From NCBI GenBank assembly GCA_002245135.1, contig NGBS01000594.1, forward strand, positions 94,670-158,669: a stretch of DNA of 64,000 nucleotides. The letters run 5' to 3'. Numbering within the stretch: position 1 is the stretch's first letter; each line of letters opens with the position of its first letter. The notes beneath the pieces were generated by a model. That model had not been told where the DNA came from. It saw only the letters and a program-made list of their open reading frames with translations, and ran no database searches. Positions 36,619 through 47,039 of this stretch are shown piece after piece. Made by a program: the position numbers and the translations under genes. The DNA is from Proteromonas lacertae (taxonomy: Eukaryota > Sar > Bigyra > Opalinata > Proteromonadidae).

Positions 36619-37692
36619 TTAGCTATAAATTTTTGAAGATAAATAATGAACTCCACCTGGTTTTATACCATGATATGCAAACACTTCTTCTTTTATGAAA
36701 GTTATATTAGATATTTTTGTATAATTGAAATGAATTAGATTAATTCCTAACTTCTTTATTGTTTCATTTGAATATTTCAATAACATTCCTAAATAAACAT
36801 CATCCATAAATAATATCTTCTTTACATAATTTGAAGCATTTACTATCTTTCTCACTGTATTTTGATGTATAAATACATGAGTAACTAATGGAAAATCAGG
36901 CCAAACATGTGTTTCATTATATATAGATTCAGGAATGTACCAAACACTTTTTTTATCCCTTATTACTATCATATTCTTTTTAATATCTGCTATAATTGTA
37001 TGATTAATTGAAGATTTTTCATAGTGTTGTTGATAATATGGAATATTTACAAACATATCACTTTGTTGACTTAATATATATCTATAATCTTTACAATTGT
37101 CATTTAACCATCTCATACTCATAATAAATTGAATTGAATTGTTATAATAACTGCTTATATAATCAAATATTATCATATCATCATATTTCTTATTTTCTTC
37201 ATACATTAATTCATTAATTGTTTCATTTCTGGATAAACCGATGAAGAAATATAAAGGATATTTATCTTTATATATCGCATAGGATTTTCTATATGAATAT
37301 CTATTGATAAATGAATCTGGAGAAGAAATGACAGAAATGATCAATGAAGATTTAAAACATCTCTTTGTTGATTGTAATACAACTGAAAATTGGATAGGAA
37401 ATTTACTCAAATATGATTTATACTTGGATGGAGGATGGCCGATATGCCTTCCTTCATAAATTGAACCACATTTCATTGGATATTTATCTGAACAATTATT
37501 GTATACTTTGTACAACTGTTCCAATCTTTGATTTATTTGTTGATCCATTCTAACAAATAAATCAGATTCAAGATTTGTCACTCTTTGTGCATTGTCAATT
37601 TTTGACATTCTTCCATTTGCAAATAAGTATATTTCATAGAATAACACAATAACAGATGCGATTAACAAAACAGAAACCAAAATAATATTCAT
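36619..37692 (-). CDS. GT31-like type II membrane glycosyltransferase, copy 2 (inverted)
   Basis: Intronless, 357 aa from the ATG after GAGGAAA. The N-terminal two thirds are nearly identical to copy 1 at 4565-5644, including the promoter. The last third diverges (IIADIKKNMIVIRDKKSVWYIP, VWPDFPLVTHVFIH, FMDDVYLGMLL) and matches the 29337-29705 fragment instead. The expected DDD again reads QSD (SQQSDMFVN). N-terminal signal anchor present. It lies 322 bp downstream of the PAP2 gene on the same strand, as in the duplicated segment at the window start. Confidence 0.65.
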   Translation of the reverse strand: MNIILVSVLLIASVIVLFYEIYLFANGRMSKIDNAQRVTNLESDLFVRMDQQINQRLEQLYKVYNNCSDKYPMKCGSIYEGRHIGHPPSKYKSYLSKFPIQFSVVLQSTKRCFKSSLIISVISSPDSFINRYSYRKSYAIYKDKYPLYFFIGLSRNETINELMYEENKKYDDMIIFDYISSYYNNSIQFIMSMRWLNDNCKDYRYILSQQSDMFVNIPYYQQHYEKSSINHTIIADIKKNMIVIRDKKSVWYIPESIYNETHVWPDFPLVTHVFIHQNTVRKIVNASNYVKKILFMDDVYLGMLLKYSNETIKKLGINLIHFNYTKISNITFIKEEVFAYHGIKPGGVHYLSSKIYS

Positions 37693-38014
37693 TTTCCTCA
37701 AACGATAATCAAGCTTAATTTATATTTTTCACTTACTTTAACTGGCTTCTATGTATTTTTTGTTGCAAATGTTATGAACCTAAATATTTATATCAACATT
37801 AATACAGTTTAATGTTATTCAATTGATAAAAATGAACATTTATTTAATGAGTTTATTTCATTCTCTAGTAAGTATATACATAGTGAAAATAGGTAATAAT
37901 AATGTATTTGAGTAATAAAACTATAAATTTAAAAAATAAATCCCATACATATAAAAACATCATCAATCACCAACAATTATTGATTATAAATGGTATTAAA
38001 TTCAATTACTATTC
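37693..38014. other. Spacer between PAP2 and GT31 genes
   Basis: Holds the GT31 promoter. The first 65 or so bases match the promoter of the 4565-5644 copy. No gene. Confidence 0.6.
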
Positions 38015-38932
38015 TTATATTGCTGTTTGAGCATTATTAACAACTGTTTCTTGATTGTTAATCAAAATTTGATATTCCTTTTCATTTTCTTTTTTATCTA
38101 TTTTCATTGTTGAATAAAACACAACAAATCCAATAAATACACCTAATACACTTCCAGCTAATATATCACTAAAATGATGTTTATTATCTTTCTAATTACA
38201 ATAAAATAAATAAACAAAATACAGTACGAGATCTAGCAATTAAAAAACCATCTAATAATGGGATTGAAGAAAATATTATCTTTAAAAATGTTTGTCGATT
38301 TTCATATATTTGATTTAATATCATAAATAGGAATAATGAAGTAAAACTCAATCCTGCACATGAATAAGATGAATGTCCTGATGGAAAACTTCTTCTTAAT
38401 TCTGCTAATTCAGATTTCTATTGATATTTTATATTGAATTTATAATTTTATACTGAACAATTGCATTTCGAATAATCTCCTCTCATTCCCATTGTTCCAT
38501 ATATTCCAGTTACATTGTCATATGGATAATGGCATGCGTCAAAGAAATTTGGACGTAATCTACCACAATAGGCTTTTAAATAATCAGTTATACAAACTGT
38601 TAAATAGTATGCTTGTAACAATGATATTATTGACCTTTGTAAACTCTATAATCAATTAATATAAAACTATAATATACTGGTAACTTTATTCTGTCTTTTA
38701 TTTGGAGGATTATTAAAGGCAAACAAATCACAACCACCAGTGGTAGAATTATAGCATATAAAAACAGTTCTACATCACCAACAGTACTTTCATGGTATGG
38801 TCTAGATATTGTTGCATCACCTTCAAAGAATTCTGGATGAAAAGGCTCAATGAAATAAGATATTGAATCAATAACAGCAAGAAGAACAATTGAAATAATT
38901 CCACAATAATCTATCTTATTTAAAATAGACAT
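38015..38932 (-). CDS. PAP2-superfamily lipid phosphate phosphatase
   Basis: Four exons: 38635-38932, 38454-38611, 38223-38417, 38015-38191; 275 aa. Introns of 23, 36 and 31 nt. All three catalytic motifs of the LPP/PAP2 family are complete after splicing: KAYCGRLRP, PSGHSSYS and SRTKDNKHHFSD (SR-x5-H-x3-D, created by joining across the last intron). About six membrane helices surround them, as in lipid phosphate phosphatases that dephosphorylate phosphatidate and related lipids. The 23-nt first intron (38612-38634, GTC...AAG) is the shortest in the window and not of the GTA...TAG type, but is needed for the frame. A truncated copy lies at 1-396. Confidence 0.92.
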
Positions 38933-39505
38933 GATATAAAGAGATTTTCAAGATTCAAAAATTAGAAAAACGAATATATTTTTAGAAATTTAAAAATTAA
39001 GGATTATATCTTCAATTATGCATTTAGACAGGTCATTATCACGTTTCGGTATTTTCTAACTTTGATATATTCCTCCTAACTATAAATTAAATATACACAT
39101 CACTTCTATACCAATATTGATAAAGAGTTATTCTATGTACAAATCATAGGGTATTATTTTTAATTTCATTCAATTGCATATCAAAAATACATTGAATTTA
39201 TTTAAATACTTTAAATTAAACAAGATACGATTGCAGAGAAGAAATATAATAGACAGTTAACTAACAAAAACAATGGGATGAATAGCTCTTATCCAAATAT
39301 TATTATAATTAATTTTCTTTTAGATCAAGAGAAAAACGTCTTTAATCAAAATAGATTTGAATGGCTTGATTTGATTTGGCATTTTAAATCAAATTTAAAT
39401 AATTCTCATATAGACTGCTTTCATCACATTATTATTTTACTGATCTGCTATTTATACTATGTTGAGTATGTTGTTTAAAATTAATATATTTTATAGTGAA
39501 ATATA
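38933..39505. other. Intergenic; left end of possible insertion
   Basis: Contains the left copy of a 26-bp direct repeat (38968-38993). A 66-codon open frame at 39278-39478 shows no domain or paralogue and is not called. GTTTAAAATTAATATATTTTATAG just before the NTPase start could be a 5'-UTR intron. Confidence 0.5.
38968..38993 (+). repeat. 26-bp direct repeat, left copy
   Basis: Begins AAACGAATATATTTTTAGA and is identical over 26 bases to 42726-42751, in the same orientation. It lies 36 bp upstream of the PAP2 start codon. Confidence 0.75.
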
Positions 39506-42500
39506 ATGGAAAGTAATGAAATAATTAATAACACCTTTAAAGAAGATAGTTTTATGAAGATCATAAACAGTTTAGTCTTTGATGAAAAGAATGGATGTTT
39601 AAAAATACAAAATGATGATGTACAAGTATTTCAATTCCCTAAGAATTACATCTACATCCGAGATTGTTATTGTGAAATGTTCAGAGATATTTGGAAGATG
39701 CTGTCAGTACGTAAAGAGAAATTAAATATTGTAATAGAAGGTCAACCAGGTATAGGCAAAACCTCCTTTATTTTTGTGTTTTTTTACTTATTGAAGTATA
39801 ATTTATCAAATACAATGAGCAAAGAAGAATTGGAGAAAATCGAATTAAAGACTGAATTACATTATTTAAACGAATGTGAAAAGAAAATATCATTTCAAAA
39901 GATTATAAAAATAGAAAAACTAATAAAAATGAGAGAGAGAATGGATAATGAAATAGTAAATATAAACAATACAATAAAATCATATACAGATGAAATTAAA
40001 TCAAATTATCAGAGGATTTCAAACCCTTTCATTTCTATATGGAAAGGAGTATTTGGAAATAGAATGTATGAAATAAAAGAAAGTGATAAAGAAATAATAT
40101 ATGAATTAAATATAAAACATCCTAAAGAAAAATATACAAATACAAAATCAAATATTAAAAAACATTACAGAGAAAAATATAGTAATAACGTTGAAGAAAT
40201 CCAAAATTTGATAAAGACAGAAAAGATGGGTGAGTTTTATTATTTGATGAGATTGAAAGAGAAGGTTAATGGTATAATATTAGAAGATAAAATATTAAGA
40301 GGATATATTAATACAAAAATAATTTTGAACAACTTAAATATTGTTAATACTCTAACAACCTCTTGTGAAAAGAAAAAAGAGATGATAAGAAACATTGATG
40401 ATGAAATGAATGATCTAAGAAAAGACTCGAATATTGAACAAGATGTTAATGATGCAATAGAAAAAGTTAAAGAAAATATTAAAAACAAGAAAGGAAATAA
40501 AAACGCTAATGATAATCCTGCTGGTGATGTTGAACAAAGAATTAAAGACAGATTAAATATTGATATTCCAAAAGATTTTATTAAAAGAATAAAAGGTATT
40601 TATATGGTGAAAGGAAAGAAAGGTGCAGTTGCAGGTGAGGTTAAAAAATATAAATTTGAGAAAATAGATGGTGAATATAAAATGATCAAATTTAATGAAA
40701 GTTATATGAGTATTAAAAATTCAATTATAGTAGTTGATACATGTCAACGAAAATTTGATATGTCAAATTATGTTATTTCAATAAGCTCACCTGATAGAGA
40801 AAATTATAGAAAGTATACAATGAATACATATACTAAATTGTATTTCGATACATTAAGTGATGATGAAGTTGAAGAATGGTTTAAATCATGTGTAGATTTT
40901 GATTATAAAGCAGATGAATTCCAAGAAGTTCGTAAAAGATATGGGAATATCCCTAGAAATATATATTATGATTATTTATATAAAGAGAATTATAAGAACA
41001 GAGATTATTGGAAATATTATCAACAGTTAATAGAAAGTGTAGTAGGAACAACTGGTTATAATGATTTTGTCATTGATTATATGATAAGTGAAAACTTAGA
41101 ATCAAAGCCATTATCTAATATAATATTAAAATATAACATGAAATATGAATGGAATGAAGAATTGAAACATGCTATATTAACACCAAAGAAATATTTGAGA
41201 TTTATTTCAGAAGATGTTGAAAGATACATCGTTTATAAATTTTATCCACCTAAAAACAACGATGAATATCAAAATATATTGGAATATTATGCATCAGTTG
41301 ATTTTGATGATGATATGAGAAGAATGGCATTGAAACAAATAGTAGCATATGAATTAAGTCGTGAAATGATAAAGATAGAAGGAAATGATTTTGATTTGAT
41401 AATTAATACAAAGAAAGAAATTCCTATACATCATCCTATTGGTGGATTTTATTCAGTTTATTACATATTGAATGAAGAGAATTGTTTTGATTTAATAATA
41501 GAAGGAGTATTTATAAAGATATTATATGATAATGAAGTATTTGATGAAACTTTAGAAACAATGTCAAAATCATTTAAAGTATATATATATATATATAATA
41601 TAATATATTTAGGAATATGGCATTAGAAAAGATGATAAGTTTACATATGCAGTGATAAACGAAGGAGATATACATATAAATGCAACTCAACCTTCTACAG
41701 TAATTAAAACTAAAACTATAGTTGCAGTTAATACTAATGATGATTCTAGTAAAACCAATACCACAACCCTTGTGAACATTGACAGTAAAGAGAAAAGAAT
41801 AGTTTTTAAAGGTAGAGAATTATATTATATGAGAGATTGTTATTATAAAATATTTGAATATATTTGTCCAAATAATTTTAACTTTAGACATCAAAGAAAT
41901 TATTTAATATTTGGACATAATGGGATTGGAAAGTCAATATTAGCAGATGTTATTAAAGAAAGAATGCATGAAATATATAATGATAGTATTAGAATACTTC
42001 ATGTTTATTATGAAGGAAATGAAAATGAAAATGAAAAAGAATATTATTCAGAAGATTCTTCAAAACCATTAATAGTAATTGCAGATGAAGTGTGTATTGG
42101 TGAAGATGATTATTCTAATGCAAAAATGATAATATTATTAGCTAATCCATCTACAATAGAATCTAAGACATATCAAAGTAAAAGATGTCCACTTGTGATG
42201 TATATTCCACCATTTACAAAAGAGGAAGTAGAAAAAGTAAAAGAATTGAAAGATCCAAAATATGATAAATACCAAGATTACAATTTTTTTGTTGATGAGA
42301 AAGAATTAGTGATAAATCCAGAGAGAAATGAATTCGATGATAAGGATTATAAAATGTATCTAGAATTGATTGATAAATGTTATCCAAAATATGGAGGAGT
42401 AATTGGAAGTTATTATAATGTAGAAGAAGTGGTTGAAAGAGAAATTAATCAAATAGTTAAAAACCAAAGAGGTAAAATGATTAAAGAAATGATTAAAGGA

Positions 42501-42671
42501 ATAAAGAAACCTTCTAATGCAATTATAGATTATGATAATTTGTTTATATATAATACAGATGAAAAAGATATTACATTCTCCAATCGTCTTATTTTTCAAT
42601 CTGATGCAATCGAAAGAATGGTATATAAATTATTCTATTCAATTGAAAATGATGAAAATATTGATTTATGA
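39506..42671 (+). CDS. CRN/RHS-like double P-loop NTPase, copy 2 (coiled-coil insert, no SAP)
   Basis: Two exons, 39506-41578 and 41613-42671, with a 34-nt (TA)n intron at the same place as in copy 1; 1043 aa. It lacks the Gly-rich N-terminus and SAP motifs. NTPase 1: VFQFPKNYIYIRDCYCEMF, Walker A GQPGIGKTSF near 79, SIIVVDTCQ, SISSPDREN, GNIPRNIYYDYL. About 260 residues of coiled coil are inserted between Walker A and Walker B. NTPase 2: FGHNGIGKSIL near 792, LIVIADEV, LLANPSTIESKTYQ, MYIPPFTKEE. The whole gene sits between 26-bp direct repeats. Confidence 0.72.
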
Positions 42672-42725
42672 AAATATTAACATACATCAATTTTATATAG
42701 AATTTTTCAAGAATAACCAACAATG

Positions 42726-42751
42726 AAACGAATATATTTTTAGAAATTTAA
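42726..42751 (+). repeat. 26-bp direct repeat, right copy
   Basis: Identical to 38968-38993. It lies 9 bp beyond the Maf stop codon. The two copies bracket the 3.7-kb segment carrying only the NTPase 2 gene. Confidence 0.75.
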
Positions 42752-42759
42752 CAATATTA

Positions 42760-43406
42760 TCAACTATGATGTTTCTGAAGGTATGAAGATATTTCTTTAC
42801 AAAAATGATTCAATGGAAAACCCATCACATTATAATAACAACCATTAATTCCTTCTATCAAACAACCACCTATTCCTTGAATACCATATGATCCTGCTTT
42901 ATCTAATGGTTCTTTTGTATTTACATATTCTTTTATCATTTCTTCACTCATCTCACAAAACTTAACTGAGGTTTTATCAGAGAATTCTATTGTTTCTTTT
43001 GTTTTGCATAGATAAATAACAACACCACTATATACTTCATGACTTTTTCCATTCAATTCTTTGAGAGTATTCAAAGCATCTTCTTCAGTTTTGGGTTTTC
43101 CTAATAATCTACCATTACTTGCAACAACTGTATCACATGCTATTATTATATCACATTTATCATTCATTTTATTGAATATATCAATGGCTTTACCTCTAGC
43201 TGTTTCAATTACAAATTTATCCTATTATAAATATTACAAAATAGTTATACTGGCGAAAATTTTGATGGATCGATGTTTTCTTCAAAAGAAGAAGGAACAA
43301 TTTCGAATTTCAACCCAATTTTACTTAGAATCTCTGATCTTCTAGGAGATTGAGATGCCAATATGACTTTCATTTCATTCAATTGTTTAACAAATGGATA
43401 CAACAT
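42760..43406 (-). CDS. Maf-type nucleoside triphosphate pyrophosphatase (ASMTL-like)
   Basis: Two exons, 43251-43406 and 42760-43221, with a 29-nt intron; 205 aa. Maf motifs: VILASQSPRRSEIL, ACDTVVASNG with the catalytic Asp, KPKTEEDALNTL, GKSHEVYSGV, DKAGSYGIQG, NVMGFPLNHF. The family hydrolyses dTTP/UTP or modified nucleotides to monophosphates. The short N-terminus before ILASQSPRR resembles the Maf part of animal ASMTL. No methyltransferase part is present. Confidence 0.92.
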
Positions 43407-43494
43407 GAGATTTTTAGATAAAATAATTAATGGTGAACCAAAATTTTGAATAACCAGAAAACATTAAAAAACAATAAACTTATTAAACGTATTC

Positions 43495-44442
43495 TTATTC
43501 ACATTTTAATTTATTAGAATCAGCATATTCAATCATCGATCTAGCTAATACATCCATAGGATCTAAAATTGGTATATTTTTGTAAAATTTATCTTTAACA
43601 GCTAAAGGAAGTTCAGTACATCCCAAAATTATCAATTCAGCACCTTGTTCAATCAATGTATCCATCAAATTATACAAAATATCTTTAGCTTGTTTTGTTG
43701 GAGGAAAATTCGATTTTAATCCCCATTTTTTATCATAAATTGTTTGATGTAAGATTGATTGCATAGAAGAAGAAACTTGAATGCATTTATAATAATTTGA
43801 TAATTTAAGATAATGTAAATAACTTCCACACATTCTTGTTCCTGTTGTTGATAATATCCCTATTTTCGAAATTAATGGATATGTATGTTGTATGTAATTA
43901 ATTGTACTTGTTAACATATTTATTACAGTTATATTACCTAAACTAGATGATAACTTATAAAAAACATTGAAAATTGGTGGAGCATGAAAAGAATTACAGG
44001 GTACTCCTACTATTAATTCACTATTAGATAGTTGACATTGTGATAATTGCTTGATACATCTATAGGCACCATAAGCTGGATTTTTCTCTTCTTTATGAAG
44101 AATATAATCTGTTCTATCAGTTATATATGCTGGCATTGATATATGAATTGTATCAAAATGGTCTTGATCTAGAGATGCATTTGTATTTTCTATTATCTTC
44201 TTATGTAACATTAATCCAGCTGCTGGTCCAACTCCTCCAAGAATGCACAAAATTCTATGAATATTTATATTAAAATAAGCAGAAATACGGATGCAATTTC
44301 TTTGAAGAGAGATTGTGCTAAAAATGTTTAAAGAACAAATCAATACATTGGTATCTATCGACGGCAAAAGGTATTTCTTTGAATTTAAAGTTAATACATC
44401 CTTCGAAAAAGGTGTTGTGTGAAAAAGACGAATAAATGACAT
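43495..44442 (-). CDS. Aspartate/glutamate racemase family protein
   Basis: Three exons: 44347-44442, 44289-44317, 43495-44254; 294 aa. Introns of 29 and 34 nt. Splicing gives SSKKLHPILCILGGVGPAAGL instead of an unspliced insert, which supports the model. Both catalytic cysteines of the fold are present: VGVPCNSFHAP and ILGCTELPLAV. The family interconverts L- and D-aspartate or glutamate without PLP. The basic N-terminus (MSFIRLFHTTPFSK) could target an organelle. Best known in bacteria, but the introns here show it is a settled nuclear gene. Confidence 0.85.
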   Translation of the reverse strand: MSFIRLFHTTPFSKDVLTLNSKKYLLPSIDTNVLICSLNIFSTISLQRNCIRISAYFNINIHRILCILGGVGPAAGLMLHKKIIENTNASLDQDHFDTIHISMPAYITDRTDYILHKEEKNPAYGAYRCIKQLSQCQLSNSELIVGVPCNSFHAPPIFNVFYKLSSSLGNITVINMLTSTINYIQHTYPLISKIGILSTTGTRMCGSYLHYLKLSNYYKCIQVSSSMQSILHQTIYDKKWGLKSNFPPTKQAKDILYNLMDTLIEQGAELIILGCTELPLAVKDKFYKNIPILDPMDVLARSMIEYADSNKLKCE

Positions 44443-44524
44443 ATTCAATGTAATAATTACGTAGTAAATTGTCAAAAAAATGAAAAGAACATATAAAATG
44501 TAGAGTTATTATATTTATATTAAG

Positions 44525-45179
44525 TTAAGCTGATTTAAATTTACAATACTCCTCATATGTCATATGACCTTTTGTTGTTTTATAACGTCTTAAATGAATT
44601 GAATCTAGTACTTTTCTATGACAATAATATTACTATAAATATAAATACTGAGATATTTCATCATAATATCCTGCTTTATGCATTAATGATTCAATAGCTT
44701 CATCTATACTCCAATGTTGTTCTTCTGCTACTTCAGGTAAGTAGGTTGCATGATAAGTTCTTCCATTTACTGTAAATTCGATTATTATACCATGTTTTCC
44801 AACTATCCAATCTCTATAACTAGCACCATCTTCCCAATCATATAATAATGATACGCTCACTCTCAAATCTTTCTCTTCTTTAGCTGATATTGGTGCAAAT
44901 CGATGATCTTCAAATGCACTAGCATTTGTGTAATAATCTAACTCTGTTATCTTCACAGGTCTTAAACAGCCAATACACCCTCTTAATGCCCAATCTCCTC
45001 TCTTCATAATTTTCCAAGTAACAAATATACCACTATCAATATTATAATCTTTATTCTTAATACCATTCAAGCGATGTGTCAAATTTGGGTTTTGGTTCAG
45101 ATTTTTGTATTCCTAATCTATTTTCAAGTACATCCCAACAATATCTGCACATCTGTTTATCCACAACAAGTTCTGTCAT
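44525..45179 (-). CDS. AMMECR1: AMMECR1-domain protein
   Basis: Three exons: 45064-45179, 44649-45032, 44525-44615; 196 aa. Introns of 31 and 33 nt. The signature LRGCIGCL follows WALRG. Further family blocks: SAFEDHRFAPISAKE, LRVSVSLLYDWE, WIVGKHGIIIEF, ATYLPEVAEEQHW, and the C-terminal RRYKTTKGHMTYEEY recovered only by splicing out 44616-44648. The domain is conserved from archaea to humans. Its molecular function is not settled. Confidence 0.93.
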
Positions 45180-45231
45180 GATTAAATTTTAAATTCTATA
45201 TTCGAACAGGTTTGATAATAGATTCTTAAAA

Positions 45232-45543
45232 ATGGAAGGAAATAACACAATAAAAGAAAAGTTTATGAATATAACACTAGAGACAGCCATATGGGTGTCA
45301 CAAAATCCACGTACTTTTTTCACTTGGTTGTTTATTGTTACATCAATTCTTTTTTCAATTTCTTTATTACTTTTGTATATGATTAAAAAGCAAGATGTAT
45401 AAATAATGTGAAAATTATGTGATAAATAGGAAGAAGAAGCAAACTTCATAAAAGAAGAAGAAGAAGATCATAAACAAAGTGTTACAAGTAATCGAAAGAT
45501 CCAAGCAAAAGTGAATAAAAGAAAGAAGAACAAACAGGAATAA
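45232..45543 (+). CDS. Small single-pass membrane protein
   Basis: Two exons, 45232-45396 and 45430-45543, with a 33-nt intron ending TAAATAG; 92 aa. An N-terminal 33 residues precede one strong membrane helix (TWLFIVTSILFSISLLLLYM). A highly charged Glu-rich then Lys-rich tail follows, ending KRKKNKQE. Not recognised. The tail would face the cytosol if the N-terminus is luminal. The start lies 52 bp from the divergent AMMECR1 start, so the two share a promoter region. Confidence 0.6.
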
Positions 45544-45633
45544 AATCAATTAATTTAAAATCTAATTTCTATAAATATATATTTGTTATGTATGCATGTA
45601 TATATAAACCTCTGAAAATCTTATACGCAATAA

Positions 45634-46860
45634 TTACAATGTACCACAAGCAGCAGGAGGATTAAACTGTTGTTTCAACAACCACTTTGAATATAAAAAT
45701 GGAACATTTACTTTTGAACCATCATACCTCAAAGGCATTGGCTCATCTTTATTAATAATGACTTTATAATTGCTATTATCATTATTACCACCATCACCAT
45801 TACATCTGAGGTTATTTTGATGTATTGTATTTGAAGATATCCCTGATTCAGGGTCATTCTGATAGGTTGTTAATTCTATTTGTTGTGCATGAACATTTGA
45901 ATGATCCTGAGGTGTAAAATGATTAGTTTCTATTTAAATATATATATTAGAAAATAATGAATATATATATATACTTTTTACTCCAATGATTATAGGTTTA
46001 TTTTGTTGTTGTGATAAATTTAATTCATATATTTTATTCAACAACAATGTAGCACCAGGATCTTCTATTCCAATCAATTTTAAATCATTACTACCTAATT
46101 CTAATAAAATAGCACCATGAATTGAATGAATTTGAAATGTTCCTGCTAAATAACTGAAATAATTATCATCAAGCCAAGTTTTTGTTTCTACTAAACTCCA
46201 ATCACCAGGTAATCTAAAATAAATAAATAAATATATAATTTGTATAATACTTTGGTTTATTTTTATTCTTCGGTTTTGGTATTGCATCAAACACATGTGC
46301 TGTTGTTCTAACTCTCAATATTGCACAGGTAATTGATTTCTCTAACAAAGGTCTTTCTAAATTATTTGGATATTGTATGAAATCTAACCAATTTGAAAAA
46401 TTATAATTGAATAAAACACCGCCGTGTACTGCAGTTTCTTGGAAATAAGGTGCTAATAATTGTAATCCGTAATATTCTAACCATAGACACACACCTGGAG
46501 CACTCCATCTCCAATTTCTGTAATCTATTGATGGTTCATTTTTTAATAGATCTCTAAATATTTATAGAGAAAACTGATATACAGAGCAAATTGAAGTGAT
46601 AATTCTTTAGATTTATTTGTTATTTTAAAGTATTTCGGTATTTTTGTTTTATCTTCTACTAGAATCTGTAAAATAAGTCCGGTCAAAGGATCTGGCATTT
46701 GATAATCTTTTAATAAGTCTTGTAACCCAACAACCTTCAGCCAACTACAAAATCACAATTAAGCATAAGACATATACTATTGAACATCCTCAGGAGTCCA
46801 CTCGATAAATGATACAATTTTATTCTTCTTTCCACAACAATGCGAACAACAACATCCCAT
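45634..46860 (-). CDS. SAM-domain protein with N-terminal lipidation motif
   Basis: Five exons: 46778-46860, 46583-46744, 46251-46553, 45975-46213, 45634-45929; 360 aa. The N-terminus MGCCCSHCCGKK has Gly2 for N-myristoylation and five nearby Cys for palmitoylation, so it is probably tethered to membrane. The first part (WTPEDVQYWLKVVGLQDLL) and WLEYYGLQLLAPYF look like two sterile-alpha-motif-like helical units. The third (WSLVETKTWLDDNYFSYLA through LLLNKIYEL) is a clear SAM domain. The C-terminus is a low-complexity region. SAM domains oligomerise or bind partners. A membrane-anchored scaffold is the likely role, by inference. Confidence 0.7.
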
Positions 46861-47039
46861 TTTCAGAAAAGATTCAAATCTAAAAAGAAATATTTCTCAA
46901 AACACTTATTTTTTATCAATCACATACGTCTTATCATATTTCAACCATACCATACAGTATATATTTATTCAACACATTATATATCACATTATCATGCTAA
47001 AATTATCATCTATATCCCATTATAGTCAAATCACCTCAA

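Noticed and set aside
39278-39478. 66-codon plus-strand frame upstream of NTPase 2
   Set aside because: No paralogue, no domain, no splice partner. Likely chance or part of a 5' leader.
44616-44648. AMMECR1 ending at the TAG after QYLYLYL
   Set aside because: Removing the 33-nt intron recovers the conserved C-terminal block RRYKTTKGHMTYEEY, so the earlier stop is intronic.
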